This document shows, in pieces, positions 23,450 to 37,500 of a stretch of 64,000 nucleotides of DNA. Both the position numbers and the translations under genes were made by a program. The DNA is taken from assembly GCA_030248225.1 (NCBI GenBank), contig JASANE010017555.1, positions 62,001 to 126,000 of the forward strand, given 5' to 3'. Every line of letters begins with the position of its first letter. Positions within the stretch are counted from its first letter, which is position 1. The notes under the pieces are model-generated. The model searched no databases, had not been told where the DNA came from, and saw nothing but the letters and a program-made list of their open reading frames with translations. The stretch comes from Trileptium ribeirensis. Lineage: Eukaryota > Nematoda > Enoplea > Enoplida > Thoracostomopsidae.

Positions 23450-24000
23450 TTCAATAAAATACAGCTCATTACCAAGAATTCAGTTTCTGGCTGCGTTGAA
23501 CATATTATTTCACTTTCTTCCAGTGTAGACAAATTTACAATGTTTAGCGCACTGGCTGGTGCTTCACGGAATTTAAGTTAATCAACTTTACAGCTTAGTA
23601 TTTCTAAATAATCCATCATCTGTTATCGAGTTAAACCAGTTAAATTCTAACATACCCCACAGACTTCTGAATGGGTAAAATAACTGCTACAAGCATCGAC
23701 TTGGCTTTGTTTTGTTAACAAACTCCTGTAGAATCAATATGAAAAATTCCTACTGAAATTATGTGACCTACTAACGTTTCACAGGACAATTTGCTGAGTT
23801 AATCTTTTCATTTGTTTGTTTGTCTTGAAACTTAATCATTATGTATATATTATATATTTGGTCCGCAGATGAAACAAAAATATGGAAAATTATAAACAAA
23901 TATTTTAAAACCAGAATTCCGGTTCCGATATGGTTTTTGCCTTTTGCCGGAACCGGAACACAATTTTCGCCCGCATCGGAGCCGGTGACTCCCTGGGTAC
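23450..24000. mobile_element. Second, end-truncated copy of the CCGGAAC MITE
   Basis: It shares blocks with 16,380-16,931 in the same order, including GCACTGGCTGGTGCTT, CAATTTGCTGAGTTAATC, CCAGAATTCCGGTTCCG and the right terminal GGAACCGGAACAC. The left inverted terminus is missing or too diverged to see. Confidence 0.7.
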
Positions 24001-25458
24001 TATGTACCCAGGACGTTCATGAAAATGACATCCTCACAAATTATGTATTAACCCAAATCCCCAAACGCTTCCAGTATTTCAATCGTCACATTATGCCTGA
24101 GACAAACTCGACGAGCTGCCGCCACCCGAGCCCCCTGCTCTAAGTTTTTTTGTTCTAAACATATTCATCATCTATTGTGGATTACTGTAGAGGCTTTCTT
24201 CACATCAATGTGATATTTCTGGCGATTAAATATTTCTATTACGCCAGATCCGGTGGAAAGCCACAGAATCATAATATTAGACACCGTTAGCAGTTCGCTC
24301 CATCGGAGAACAAAATGGCACAGAAATTTACATTACACGGGACTTTAATAATAAAATATATAAGTCATCCGTTCATATTGGCGGCAGAGTTTTCAGAATT
24401 ACAAAAAAGCCTAGCATAAGCGACAGTTTGACTTCTTCCAAAGCTGATATTATATCGTTATATGTGGGCCTCGAAATTTGATGCCCCTCCCACCAAAGAA
24501 AAACTCATCCACACGACTGAACCAGCCAGTTTATTTTTATATTTCAAACTCTTGTTTGAAATTAAATGATTTTTATTAAATTCATCAACTGTGTTCCACG
24601 GTGGAATAATGAACATTTTTATCGTCTTTACTATGAAAAGCTTTGAATTTCGAGTTTTTACATTCCGAAGTTATGATATATAACCGAGGAATAAGGGAAG
24701 GGGCACCTAACAGCTCATGCTATTTCATAAAATTTGCAACGAATGTAGAAGTCAGTGTAATATATCATTACATAGCTAGGTTTAGTAGTCACAGTTAATT
24801 TAATTTCAATTAAATAGCGTATTACAATTTCGATATTACACAGCGTGCAAGAATGATCTACGCTATCGTAAGTCAGCAGTTCCGACTAAATTAATTCCCA
24901 ACTCACTGTAAGACGTATTAACCATTTTTGGCTTTTCATGAGACATTTTCGCAGTCACGTTGGGCCATTGAAACTCCTCAGCGCTCGGTATCTAAATGTG
25001 CTCCACTCTTACGTTGTGCATTAAGAATCTTTCCACTTAGAAAGATGATAACACCACTGTTCCATTCGTTTGTTTAAAAATGCCGAACACGGTAGCGTTT
25101 TTAACTATGGAGCGGTGCAATGCGGAAATATGGGCGGAACGTTATCAATTATTGTCAAGGTGAACAATGCAACAGCGGCGAACATCTCTACCGCTCACCG
25201 GAACCCATCCAAAATAAACAAAAAAGATGGGCTGCACACCCACTGCCCCGCATACCATAACCAGCGATATGGGTGGGCCGCTGTAATTGTGCCCAAAACA
25301 AGGGTTGTACACACAAGTAGAACTAACCTGGATCCGCAGCGCGCCCCAAAACAAAGCTGGTGTGAGCATCCCCACCTCCGACACCCAATGTAGAAGTCAG
25401 GCGATTACATTTTTTCAGTTCTAATTACATAGCCGGTAATCGTACCCCATTCATTTAC
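24001..25458. other. Region where the claspin 3' end is expected; no confident exon
   Basis: The last claspin exon found ends at 25,459 in phase 1. A minus-strand open segment 24,991-24,907 has a good acceptor and a GTGAGT donor, but only phase 0 is open, so it does not join. A GC-richer block at 25,070-25,390 is open on both strands without resembling anything known. Confidence 0.3.
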
Positions 25459-25574
25459 CTTGATTCCATAAAAAGCGACGCATGCGTTTTGTGTCCGAAT
25501 GCAGTACTCCGTCTTCCAGATAGGCTTCTTGCATCGCCATTAGTCGACGCTTGTCGGAATCCATCATTTGCTTG
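25459..25574 (-). CDS. CLSPN: Claspin exon 21: DSDKRRL...EDGVLHSD
   Basis: Acceptor GTACTTTTTCAG and donor CAAG|GTAAAT enclose 116 nt, phase 2 to 1. It encodes KQMMDSDKRRLMAMQEAYLE then DGVLHSDTKRMRRFLWNQ, matching the conserved DDDKRQLRLYQERYL..GDLHSD segment. The donor means coding continues, but the conserved WRKERIEREQW segment that should follow was not located to the left. Confidence 0.93.
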
Positions 25575-28500
25575 CTGAAAAAGTACGGAACATGTTACAC
25601 AAGTAAAAGAGACAAAACCAATCAGTGAGAGTGCCTTTTCTGCATACTTTTCCAAAGACCGTTCGTTATCCGCTTTGCGAAAATTAATACAACTGCGTGC
25701 TGACTTGTAACAATAATATTATTCAGTTTATGCAACACATTTTAAAAAAATCTTCCTCCGACGCAAATGTGAAAGAAAACCAGCACGATTAGGTTTTTGC
25801 AAATGAGCGTATAAATAACAGATCGGGTCAAGCATCAATGCTTAAATACTAAACTGCAGGAGATATAAGTTTCGGCAGGTCCCAGATGCCATGAGGCATC
25901 CATATGATATACTAGATCAGTTAATATGATTTTTAAAATATACGTTCTTATCAATAGCACATGATCTGCGGAACATCCCAGAAGCCAAAATCAATCCAGA
26001 TGACGGACTCTTTGCGTTATCGTGAAGTTTGGGGCCAATTTCAAGCTTAGGGGTTTAAGCTGCATCACTCTTCATACACTAAGCCTACGCTAAGATCATT
26101 TTATGAGACTTACGCTAAGCCTACGGATAGGTAAACGTCTGCCCCCCCCCGAACTCCCCGAATAAAACTGTTCTATTTAAAGGGTGTATTACAGTCGTAG
26201 GCTTTACTTGGGTTTAAATAATTTGAAACGATTCTTCTTCATCAATATCTCAAAATCATAATGACAATCCTAGAAGTTAAACATATCCAAATAACGTCCT
26301 CGCGGCGTTATCGGCAATATCAAAGCATACCATGGCTAACCCAAACAAACAGACTCACTGATATACTTGTCCAACTTGCTGCCGAAGTTCATCGTCAGAT
26401 GGCAAGTCATCCAAATCTCCCTCCTCTTCCTCGTAGACATCGTCATCAGATGCAACCTACGGTAACAATAATTTAATGTTGCATTAAATAGCTTCAGACG
26501 AATATAGTAAAATGGTGCCCCTACAGATTGCCTACTCCACTGAGAGAGTTGACAATCTTTTATTGAAAGTTATTTTGAGTTGTTTATTTCACGCAAGTAA
26601 GACATTCGCCTAACGTGGCTTACAGTATTGTCAGCTAGCTTGCATGTCATCCATTAATCCAAATTTTACTGGGCACGCTGCTACAGCTCCAGCCCGGGAC
26701 AGTTTCGGACATTGTTGCAGACACAATCTTCCCATGACACATTGTCTTCCATCAAGCATCGTTTTTCCGTTCCAGTAGCCTTTTGCCCAATCACAAGGTC
26801 CACGAACGAGAACCATACTAACAAATTAATTTATCAAATTTCGAAATTCTGTGCACCAAAAAATAAAATGTTCAATCTTACAGTGAACGGGCTACAAGGG
26901 TCAGCGCACAGAGAATGTCGTGTTTCAAATGGAGCACCCGGTATAACCAACCACATATCACTATTAACTCACCCAGACAAAAAGAACAAATCAACAGAGC
27001 CTATACATCTATTTAACACAATAAATCTTAGTGAATTTAATTTTTTTTTCAAACAATGACATCAAATTCTATAATATGAACGTATTTTCTAACAAATATT
27101 ATAAATTAAACTCACGTCTTCGTTTTCGTCAGCCTCAGCGTCACTTCCCGACAATTCAGCTTCTTGTTCGAAATATTCCTTGCGAAGTTTCCTAAAATGA
27201 AGAGTAATGAATATTGTAGTTGCATGAAACTGTGCAATATGAGCACGCTACGAACGGAAATGCGTTACAAAGATATATGCGAAAACAAACGAGTAGAACT
27301 TTCGAGCTTATTGTTCAGACGGTACCCAACCCATACTTAATAGCTCGAGTAGACATAGTAACGTTTTTCATTACGCATTACTCAGACAATCATAAGAAAG
27401 TCTAAGTCAATTTGGGTAAAACCAATCCGACGCTACCGACATCTAAATCTTCACTACTTACAGGTTTGTATTCAGACAAGATAGATAGATATCGGTTTGC
27501 TAAGAGCGATTTTTCAAAGTTACCAAGTCCGATAAGTCCGATAAATTACTCGAATCAAAAACAGTTTTTAGCTGTAAAACATTGCAATTCATTTTTTCTA
27601 CAAAAGCTAAACACCGTTCCTAAGCTAAACTAACAATCGGTTTGCTAAGAGCGATTTTTCAAAGTTACCAAGTCCGATAAGTCCGATAAATTACTCGAAT
27701 CAAAAACAGTTTTTAGCTGTAAAACATTGCAATTCATTTTTTCTACAAAAGCTAAACACCGTTTCTAAGGCATAATGGCTATAGATAAATCAACCAGCTA
27801 AATTCTACCTCAATCTAAAGCCACACAACGTCCGCAAAACACAATGTTCAATGCCCACTCGTGACTCCAGAGAACATGGCAAAACATTCGAAACCTTGGC
27901 TGCGAGCAAAAAAACAGCTATTTTTGAAAATAAATTAATAGAATTTATTAATATTAGAGCTCCCCCATGGCATAATTAATATTAGACAACGAACAGTTCG
28001 AGAATAGGCACATCGGATTAATTATTATCACGGTACATTTCAAGCAGTTTAGAAAGCCAGTAAAATATAGCGCAGCACGAAGAAGCTACATAATTGTTTA
28101 CGGATGAATTGTTTGGCGTGATCATATTCATACTATGTTAGTGTCTAATTTTGTTATAATTTTAATGTCTTTAGCTTATCTTCAACACAAAAAGTTCACG
28201 TCATACTCTTCCGGAGTTCTAAAACTCTACTAAACGACTGTGTAACGCCTGGTTTTATGTTTGACACCACGGCACCAACTATCTCGAGCTCAAACGAAAA
28301 AAGAATCGTTATTTGTCAATTCTTTGCTAATGTTTTGATATTAAAAATTCCGAATGAGAAAACATGTAAGCGGCATACTGGGATTATCAAAATTTTTGGT
28401 TAAGGAAAGGGCACAAATTTAACCCGCAAAATAACGGACCAGGGTTTATTCCTGGTGGTCAGAACCCAGTGGCAAGAAGACTAATATGCTAGTGTAGCGT

Positions 28501-31500
28501 CGAACAGTTCGCGCTCTCTCAACTACTTTCCTAATCAAATGACCCGCCGAGAATGTAAATTTCGCAAGAGCATACAACAGGAGTCTAGATAGATTTTGAA
28601 GACAAATATGCGCATAAAAATAAGTGCACACTCGAATGAGCGTAATATTATATCTAGACCCAGACATTTACACACGCACTATGGTCGGCTATACTTTGAC
28701 GGGACGCAATAGTATCCAAACATGGATGGACGCATAATTGGGTTTTCAACGAGAGCCCAAATTTTGGTCGTAGTCGTTGCAATATTGTTCCTACAATCTT
28801 GAGCAGAGATCGTCCGATGACCAATAAAACCACTCAATTTGCAGGCAACACAAAATAACGCCATCCACCGTGTTTTTTCGGGCTCAAATAGCCTTTCAGA
28901 AAACAACCTACCCTTGCTCATTAAACATTGCCTGAACCACACCCTCGCCGTCGTTTGTTGTCAACAATTTATTGCTTTTCGTTGGCGCCATGTCACCAGT
29001 GTCATCATCGTCGCTATCATCTTGGGTAACGTCGTAGACTTGGATTTGCTTAACTTCGCCATAGTTGCGGCCCTTTTTCTTCTTTTTAGCAACAACAACT
29101 CTGCTGTCCAAGCTCTCACGATTTTCCTGTTCGTCTTCGTCGCTCGACAAATCGTTCACATCGAATAAATCGTCTATAGCGCCGCGGCTACGTTTGACGT
29201 CAGTTGTTACCGCCGCCGAGATGGTGTCTTTTGAGGTTTCGCTTTCAGCCGTCATCAGGCTACGAACAAACGTCATTTTATCGCCCGCATGTTTTGAGGG
29301 TGAGATTTGAGTTACAAGCGATTCTGAAAACATTCTAAAATATTAAACAAAAGTGTTTCACTAAAAGACCGTAGCTCACAGTTGGGTTTAACCTAGGTAA
29401 TTGCAACAAAATTGTTCCGCTGCTGCTGTGTAATCTTTGAGTAAACTAAAGAAACGCTTATGATTTTTTCACTAGTTGAATAAATTAGAAAGACGCATAG
29501 GCTAGAATATAAAGGGTGATTTAAGTCGTCTTTTCAAAAAGTGTACTGGTTTTGTAACGGTATTGCTGGCTTTTTCGAAATTCGGGTAGCTCGCTTTCTA
29601 TGTTTTATGTCTGCCACCTCGGTACGGTTTATTGCTGTTAATGACTGTTTACCCGCTATCAATTATTAAGACCAAAATATTTGCAGCGCTTTAAACCTCT
29701 TTGGAGAACTCGCACCACAGTTCAAATTACCCGCCATGTAATACAGGACACGTTATTTAACACGTTGAAGAGTGGTCTAGTGCATTGTCCCGTCCTACCA
29801 CAACAGAAAATACTGGTTAAACTCCCACCGGTACATAAATATTTAGAGCGAGTTGTTTTTTGTTTCATGCAAATAAATGATTCACCGAACATATAAAATC
29901 ATTATGGGACAAATATCGTACTAAGAAAAGGCGATTGAAGTCCTTGCTATGTCGCTTATTTTATTGATGTGAATTAACGATAAATTTATATACCAAAGTC
30001 GAGGCCATGTAGGTGCACAAATATTAACGAGCAGAACTTTGGAAACATAGATCACAACATAACAGGCTACAGGTTGAACATATGGTCCCAAAATTGTATA
30101 AGCCCAACGGGCCGTACGAGGTATAGTTTATATTTTTCAATATAAGCTCATTGCAGGGGCTCTGTATTTGAGCACGCATGAACCTATGTCGCACAGCCTC
30201 AATCATTGAGTTACACCGGTCAATCGGTTCCCAAGATCAATAGACGGCATCAGAGCGAATAACTAGCGTCTAAGTCACAACGCATAATTATCACAGTAAT
30301 GTTTTCCTACGATACAATGACAGATAAGATTTTGAGCGAAAGAATGCCTACATTTAAAAAGCATTTGCATTCATAATGACATCCGTGTAAACAGTTTTCG
30401 GGGTAACCCAATTATTGGTTACTGTTATGGTAGTAGCTAAAGTATACGAGACCAATGACAAATCAGTGAACTGGCATACAGACACAGATTTGAAGCAGAT
30501 TTTTTTGACATAAATGAAAATACAGCAATAATTTTAACAATCGCGACTATATGTGCAACCTTAAATGGTAGACTTGTATTCTTCTGCGCGCAACTGCAAC
30601 TGTGCTCTTGACACACCAATATTCTAACAATGAAATAATTTTCAACTAAAAACATACGAGTGGCTTATTTGTTTGTGACTCAGAATGCTGAAATCAAAGT
30701 GTGCCGCAGATTTACGAGAAGTACAATTTTGAAAGTGTGCAAAAAATTTGTGGTAACAAGTGCCCTATTGTGTTAGGGCAACTACCCCCCACCCACTTCT
30801 GGTGCTATTTTTGACTTCAGGAAAGCAACGAATTAAATCACATTTATCCTAATCAAGCGAAAATATTAAGTAAAAATGAAAAATCTACAATAGTATTTCA
30901 AAAACTTTAAGAATAAAGAAGAAGCTGGAATTCTAATACTATAGTCGTAACGCTGTAGCCATAATTTTCTGAAAATCTTACATTCACACAACGTTCAAGA
31001 TTTGTGAAGAAACTCAAAATGTAAAAAAACAGAAAACTAAACTTACCATCAGTGCCGTCATTGCTGCTGCCAGGGCCTTCTGGAGTTTCAGTGGGCGACC
31101 GCTGGGTGTCACGTAGTAACTGCCGCTCACTCGCTTCTCCACTGCATTCGTTCGTAACAGAATCTTTATTGCTCGTTTCGCTAAATAATAAGAAATGTAT
31201 GTTAAAGTTACAAGAAAAAAACTAAACCAAACTGAAAAAATGGGCTATCGATTCAACCGTGATAAGTAATAAATTTTAAATGCTGTCCCTTAGCATCTGT
31301 ATAGTTACTAAGCCCTGCTTACCGTAACTGGGACTCTTCTTTTGGAATCCCACTGTGTACCCGCTCATGTGCGGCTCACCGAAGGGTGATAACCAATAGG
31401 TAATGGGTAAAATATAAAAATGGAGGGCTATAAATAATGTTAGTTTAATTTATGCTTTGAGAGAGTATGACACGCTCGCTTTGTAAGAACATAAATTTCG

Positions 31501-34500
31501 GTAAATGTAAAAAAATGTTATATGTAGCGGCAGATATATAATAATTATTATGAAATTACCCGAAGCAATACAAATTCCTGCGGCGCCAACCGGAAGCATG
31601 GCGGCGTCAGCAGTAGTGTTACGCCTGATTGGATGGTTGCCCCCTCTCCCCTCACTAACGAATTTCCCCAGAAGACCCATGTGAAATTATGAATAAGTTA
31701 AATCATGAAAAATGTTATATCTGTCACAATTCGCTTGATTACGTAACACAACTGACGTTTGTTGCCAAAATAAACGGCAGCTGAGATTTTGGTCGATAAA
31801 GTCCACTCACACTTCGCAAGACTGGGTTTCCGTCACAAATTTCCCCGAACAAAGGTCCACGAGATCAGCAATGTGTTTTTGTGTTTCACCCGTCGCTAAA
31901 GCATAACGACTTGCCGACGGCAAACAGGAATAACTGTCGTTGTTGACACATTCTTTGGACACCATCGTGCCGCAACTAAAAAATTACATGATTATGAATA
32001 TATGTCATTATTGTTAAATATTAAATAGTTATGAGATATCAAGAAATCTTTGGACTACAAACACGGCATCATAACAAACTTGTATCATACGAAAATGTCT
32101 AACTATTGTCCAACTACCAAATAGAAAATTCCATCACAAAATATCCAAACTGCATTCAGTAGTTAAGAACGTTCTGGCAAAATCCTTTAGAGTCCGCCTC
32201 AAACGGTTCCCCTTGGAGCTACTCGAGGCAAAAAGTTCTGATACTAGATATCCAAATTGTACCCAGCTGTTATGTTACAAGTTTTACGCCCCTGTAAAAC
32301 TTGCAGTACTTAAGGGTTCCACTAGTTCTGGAGATTATCAAGATGGAGCGTGCTAATCACCCAGCAGATTCTTTCAGCTCTGCCCAGTTTTGAACGTACT
32401 GGAGCGCTCTCAGTTAACGCCAGAGAACAATTTTAGGAGTGTGCAAAACCAGTTGCCTTCCTGATTTAAATGCCTGCAACGGTAACAGCCATGCATGTGA
32501 ACGGTGAACCCAATGATTTTGTAGAAATTAAGTTAAATATACATATAATTGATATATGGGGTTCGCAATTTTATTTTATCGTGCCTCATATTTCTTACCG
32601 TGTGCTCTTGCAAAAACTTGATGGCACAACTGCGTAAGCTCAAAACACTAACCTGCATATCTTATGTGTTAGCATCTCAAGCTCATGTCCTATTCGATGT
32701 TTCGTGTCTTGGTGAAGTTTGTTGACAGCGTAAAGAAAGCAAATTATCGCAGCATGACAAACATAAAGCTAGAGAACAATACATTAGGGCTCTCGCATAC
32801 GCAATGTCAAAACAATTACGCCTAAAAATGTCATGTTCTGTGACAAGTTGCACATGACTCAGAAAGAAATGCAGATTGTTATTTGACAAACCTTGACCAG
32901 CTTAGCCTCCTGGAGAAGAGGCCTATTCGTTGCCGCTTCTACAGAGTCCTTAAAAAACTTAAAAAGTGATCTAAAATAAATAACCTAATGAACAAAATTT
33001 CTTTCTCACTTTATATCATCATAGCGTCCGCTTTCATCAAGCACAGCGCCATCGTCAGAAGATTTACCAACTGCCATAGATTTCTGATTGTCGTACGCAT
33101 TTCGGCCACCAAAGATAATTTCCAGAGGATCCGTTGTTTCCCTTGGCAACGCTGTAAGCGAGGAATCTTTGTCACTGGGGCAAAACGAGAACGAATTGTC
33201 CGTCGGCTGCTGTTCGTTCTCCTAAAAATCCTACAACTATCGTTAAAACATTTGAAATATAATTTTACGTCTATTTTAGTGAATGCCATAAACTACTACT
33301 GACATGCTACGGAACAAAGTTGAACACAAAGAAATACACTTCAATTAAAAGCGATCAAATACCCATTTATCCATCCGCAAAACGGCGAATCCATCCGAAC
33401 ACAACACCTAAATAAAGACACACTTCACACTGCGTAATATCTACTAGTAAACGTAATAAATAGCAATAAGTGGGTGGAGCAAATCGGGGTGATTTAAAAA
33501 TTTGTATAAAATTCATAAAAATTTGTATACAGTTCTCAACAAAAATGACCGTCCCATTTCGAGCGAGTGGCTCGCTCGAGATTTGGAAACTATTTAAATC
33601 AATAGTAAATTCTATTTTTAAAACAACTTTATTTCGAGCGAGCGACAGTCATTTTTGGCGGGTACTGTAGCATGCGGCCATGCTTTGGAGCTTCAGAAAT
33701 GTCATATTCGTGATCAGCAACATCGAAAACCCCCGTGAACAATTTTTGTATTTTTGAACACTTTGAAAATTTAAAAAATAATTAATTTTAACATCCCCGA
33801 ATAGTAATAAACTGCCAAATTCGCAATCAGCACTGCCAAATGTAATATACGCACAAAAATAGTAGATTTACCCATATTATTCATTGAAAAATAAGCAATT
33901 TTTGCTGGAAAATGCTATAGATAGGTTAACACGTTTAAGTAATTAGTGCATTACTAGTTAACTAAAACAAATTTTGACAAAAACTATATCTCTTGCACCT
34001 AAAGGATATTAGGTCTTTCAAACAAAAAATTCTAAAATCGGCCCAGTATGTTATTGAGGAGTTCGCCGGACGGAAGGTACCGACTTTCCCCCCCTTTGAC
34101 GAAAACGCTTCGCTCAATTGGAGGAAAAAATTCCCTCAACGGGCAAGAAAAACCCATTTTCGTGCTCGGAAAATTAAGAAAATAATAAATAAACACAAAA
34201 ACGAAAACAAAAATCTGTCAAAAGGATTCGGTTTAGATCTTTCTATGTAAATTTCAACACCGGCAAACTGGTACTCCTAACTCTATACAGCTGGGTTCCC
34301 TAAATCACCCTAGAATTTTCAAGTCCTCCTGTCAAAAGTTTAAGCCACCGGCTTCACCGACTCCGGGTAAAATTTTTCGCTTCCTCCGGTAAAAACAACT
34401 CCTAGATGACATAAAAAGTGACCAAAATATTTACTAAAATTCTATTTTGAAGTTAAAAACTTAATGAATTTTGCAAAATGTATTTAGAAATAGCTTTTAT

Positions 34501-37500
34501 CCTACAATAGACTCGGTTCGACAATAATGCATTATGAAAAATCTTAAGTTTTTAAATTCTTGATGGCCCTTGGCAAAATTTTCAACGAATGGGGAGCCCC
34601 TTGTAATAATAACATATTTCGCAGCATAGAAAGCATTGCATGAAAATTTTATGTCATGTAGCGAATGTAGTGACCCAATGGTACAGATTTATAAGTGTAG
34701 AGCTTTTGATCGTACGGTCGGACATTAAATCCGGACCGGGATCACTCATACCTCCAACATACAAGGTCGGTAATTTGAGTAGCACACGTTCGAAAACAGA
34801 CTGCGCCGACGTCAGATGTGGATACATATACCTCGAACGGAACCGACCAACTAGTATGTCGCAAGCGAAAATGAAATCGAGAAAGCTTGGTTTCATTTAA
34901 GTTATCATTTTGTTTAATAAGATTGTGTTTGATGTATATGCCACCCTAAAACCTCTTGAACACTGAACCCATTGAAAATCCTAAAACCTCGTCTAAACTA
35001 AAAACTGACAACCCATCAAGTATTTGTGCTGGTGTTTACATAACCAAACTATCGTATTCAGCCTACTGAGAAACCTATACACAATACTTGATGACCTGTA
35101 CGCAATGCGTAACCAAACAACTGAAGACACACTATATTGTGGAAATCGGGTTCATTGACCCTAAGCCCACTGAAAACCCAAGAAAAGGCACGAAATATAC
35201 ACACTGGAATCTAGATAACCAAATCGTTCAGCCTTCGGGTTCTATAAATTTAAACCCCTTGAAACCCCAAGATATATAATATAGTCAAGTTGGACTCTAG
35301 ATTGTAAACCCGGCGTGTTGATAACCTAATAGGTACACATTGTAATGCAAAAACAAGCAATAACATTGGAAAATTTGAAAAAACGCAATTTCTGGCAAAG
35401 CATGCATTAACCATATTCGGGCTCACAGCGATCCGGGGAGTAGCCCCACAAAAAGTTTTCGTCGGCAAAGTGGTAGATCTCCATGAGCTGATTCTGCCAT
35501 CTTCCATTGTCCGATGCGTAGCCTGTGTCGCGAGATATGGGTTGCGAAACACAGTAACCCGTATGGCCTGATTTGGCAAAAAAATCATTAAAAATCTGTT
35601 TTTGTCCCCAAAGATGGGATCGTAGCTGTTCGCGTTCAACTAAAGAACACATCGTCATGACTTTTGATATCGAATAAAAAAATGTCGAAATCCGAATATG
35701 AGCTATGAGTCACAGTGACAAACAAAAAAGAAACTCTCACGATTGCACCCCTTCAAATCCTTAGCAGAAACTCCGGTCGCTTGGTTTCAAGAAGTTAGAG
35801 AAACGCAATTCGGTACCACACTGGTGTATACAGCTGAAATATTGTCCTCATTATTAGAAAATGTATTGATATAACTCTTCCATAAAGCACCGGGCTCCCA
35901 CAAGAACACGGCATGTAATTTGAAAAAAATTCAAGTCCACAAAGATTTTGAAGTGAATTTGAAGCAATGAGCTGTCAGCAGCCTGCCAATAAGTTGGAAA
36001 CTTTACACGGGCATTCAAATAGGCAAAAGAAGGAAATTGTTGTGCATTTGTATATTTTCAAGTACTCTCAACTTTCGCACAAAAATATTCTTAGGCTGTA
36101 AAATAACGTTTAGAAATAGTAATTCTTAACAATATTTAGTATACAGAAAACATGAATTTAGCGATATTAATAAAGCATGGATATGGTTGAACAGAGGGGT
36201 TTCGAGCACGTGGAGAGAATGAACACGGGGATTTGAAAAGTCTTGAATGAAATTTCCCCATCACTCCCCCACTGTCAACATGCCTGAAGCAGTAAACTGG
36301 TACCAAAATCATTTTGTTGAAAATTGTCTAAACGTAAATGTGTTCGGCCATTTATGTGTACGAAAAAGCAGTCTTCCCTTGTTACGTCACAACTAAGTTA
36401 GTTTTGCAACATTTCTAGCCAAGAAGCAAGGACTTTCTTTGGGAATATTAAAATAATTATAAAACGGTGAAATTATTAAGTCTATACCTCAACATCACCA
36501 CAATATAGGACCCGCTTCATCAGTCGAACGAAAAACGAGTCAACCATATCATACTCTTTGTTTAGCGGAGCATTACTTTCTTGCTCCTAACAGAAGGGAA
36601 TGATTTATTATATACTATACCATCACAAAGATATTTTAAAATAATGTTTAATGGCTGACATAATTTTACACGATCTTAATTTTATTACATTTCATAAGCG
36701 CTAATAATGATTCAAATGTGAAATGATTTTTGTTTAAGACACAGACAATTCATATCAACACCTGCGTACAAAGCGTAAACCATACATACCACTGAGCTAC
36801 AGTAATGGCGCGATAAGTTGTTGTCACCACAGCGGCGATCGTCGATTTCCGACAATTTCGATTGGACATTGCTCTCGTCATCTGACCCTGAAAAACATTC
36901 GATAAACTAGATTATTTTCACTTCTTAATATCTTAACAAACAATGATGTTACAAGAAGTAAATCTTTTCCCGAAAGAGCAATTTAGAGTTTTTTGCTGTC
37001 TTGTCTGACTGTCCGAAGCTACGGGTTAACATCACTACTACATATTCGCGAACCCTTCTTCACTAATGACGAGTCAAACAATGCTCTCGCCCATAAATGC
37101 CTCAAACTTATCGTGATGCCAGTGGTGGTCTACGAAAGTAGACAATGAAAATATATTGCTACGAAATTTTCTGCCAAAGCTTTCATTTAAAATCCAGGTT
37201 AAAAGTTAACAAAAAGCAAAAAAGAAAGGCAATATGCCACACCCGTCAAGTGCGAAAAATTGTATATAATTGTCACAAGCATTTTAGATTGATACTAAAC
37301 TTGCCTAGGTTTATTAAATTGTTGAAGATTAATTTTGCTGTTTACAGAGAGAAAAAATAGAGAGCGATACGTATTTTTGTCCACCACGACTCATATATCT
37401 ATTGCTGCGGCACACCGATATTCGATCCGGAATAAAATTTCATTGTCCACTAATTGTAATAACAATTGCTCTAAGCCAGTCATAGGGGTTTAACGCGATT

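Noticed and set aside
24907..24991. Minus-strand exon-like segment IPSAEEFQWPNVTAKMSHEK with GTGAGT donor
   Set aside because: Needs phase 0 whereas claspin exon 21 ends in phase 1, and it resembles no claspin segment.
25070..25393. Overlapping plus and minus open frames of 107 and 79 codons
   Set aside because: GC-richer block open on both strands with no family resemblance or splice context; likely repeat.
26631..26816. Cys-rich 61-codon minus-strand open frame in a claspin intron
   Set aside because: Phase of the flanking claspin exons is already continuous and no splice sites bound it.
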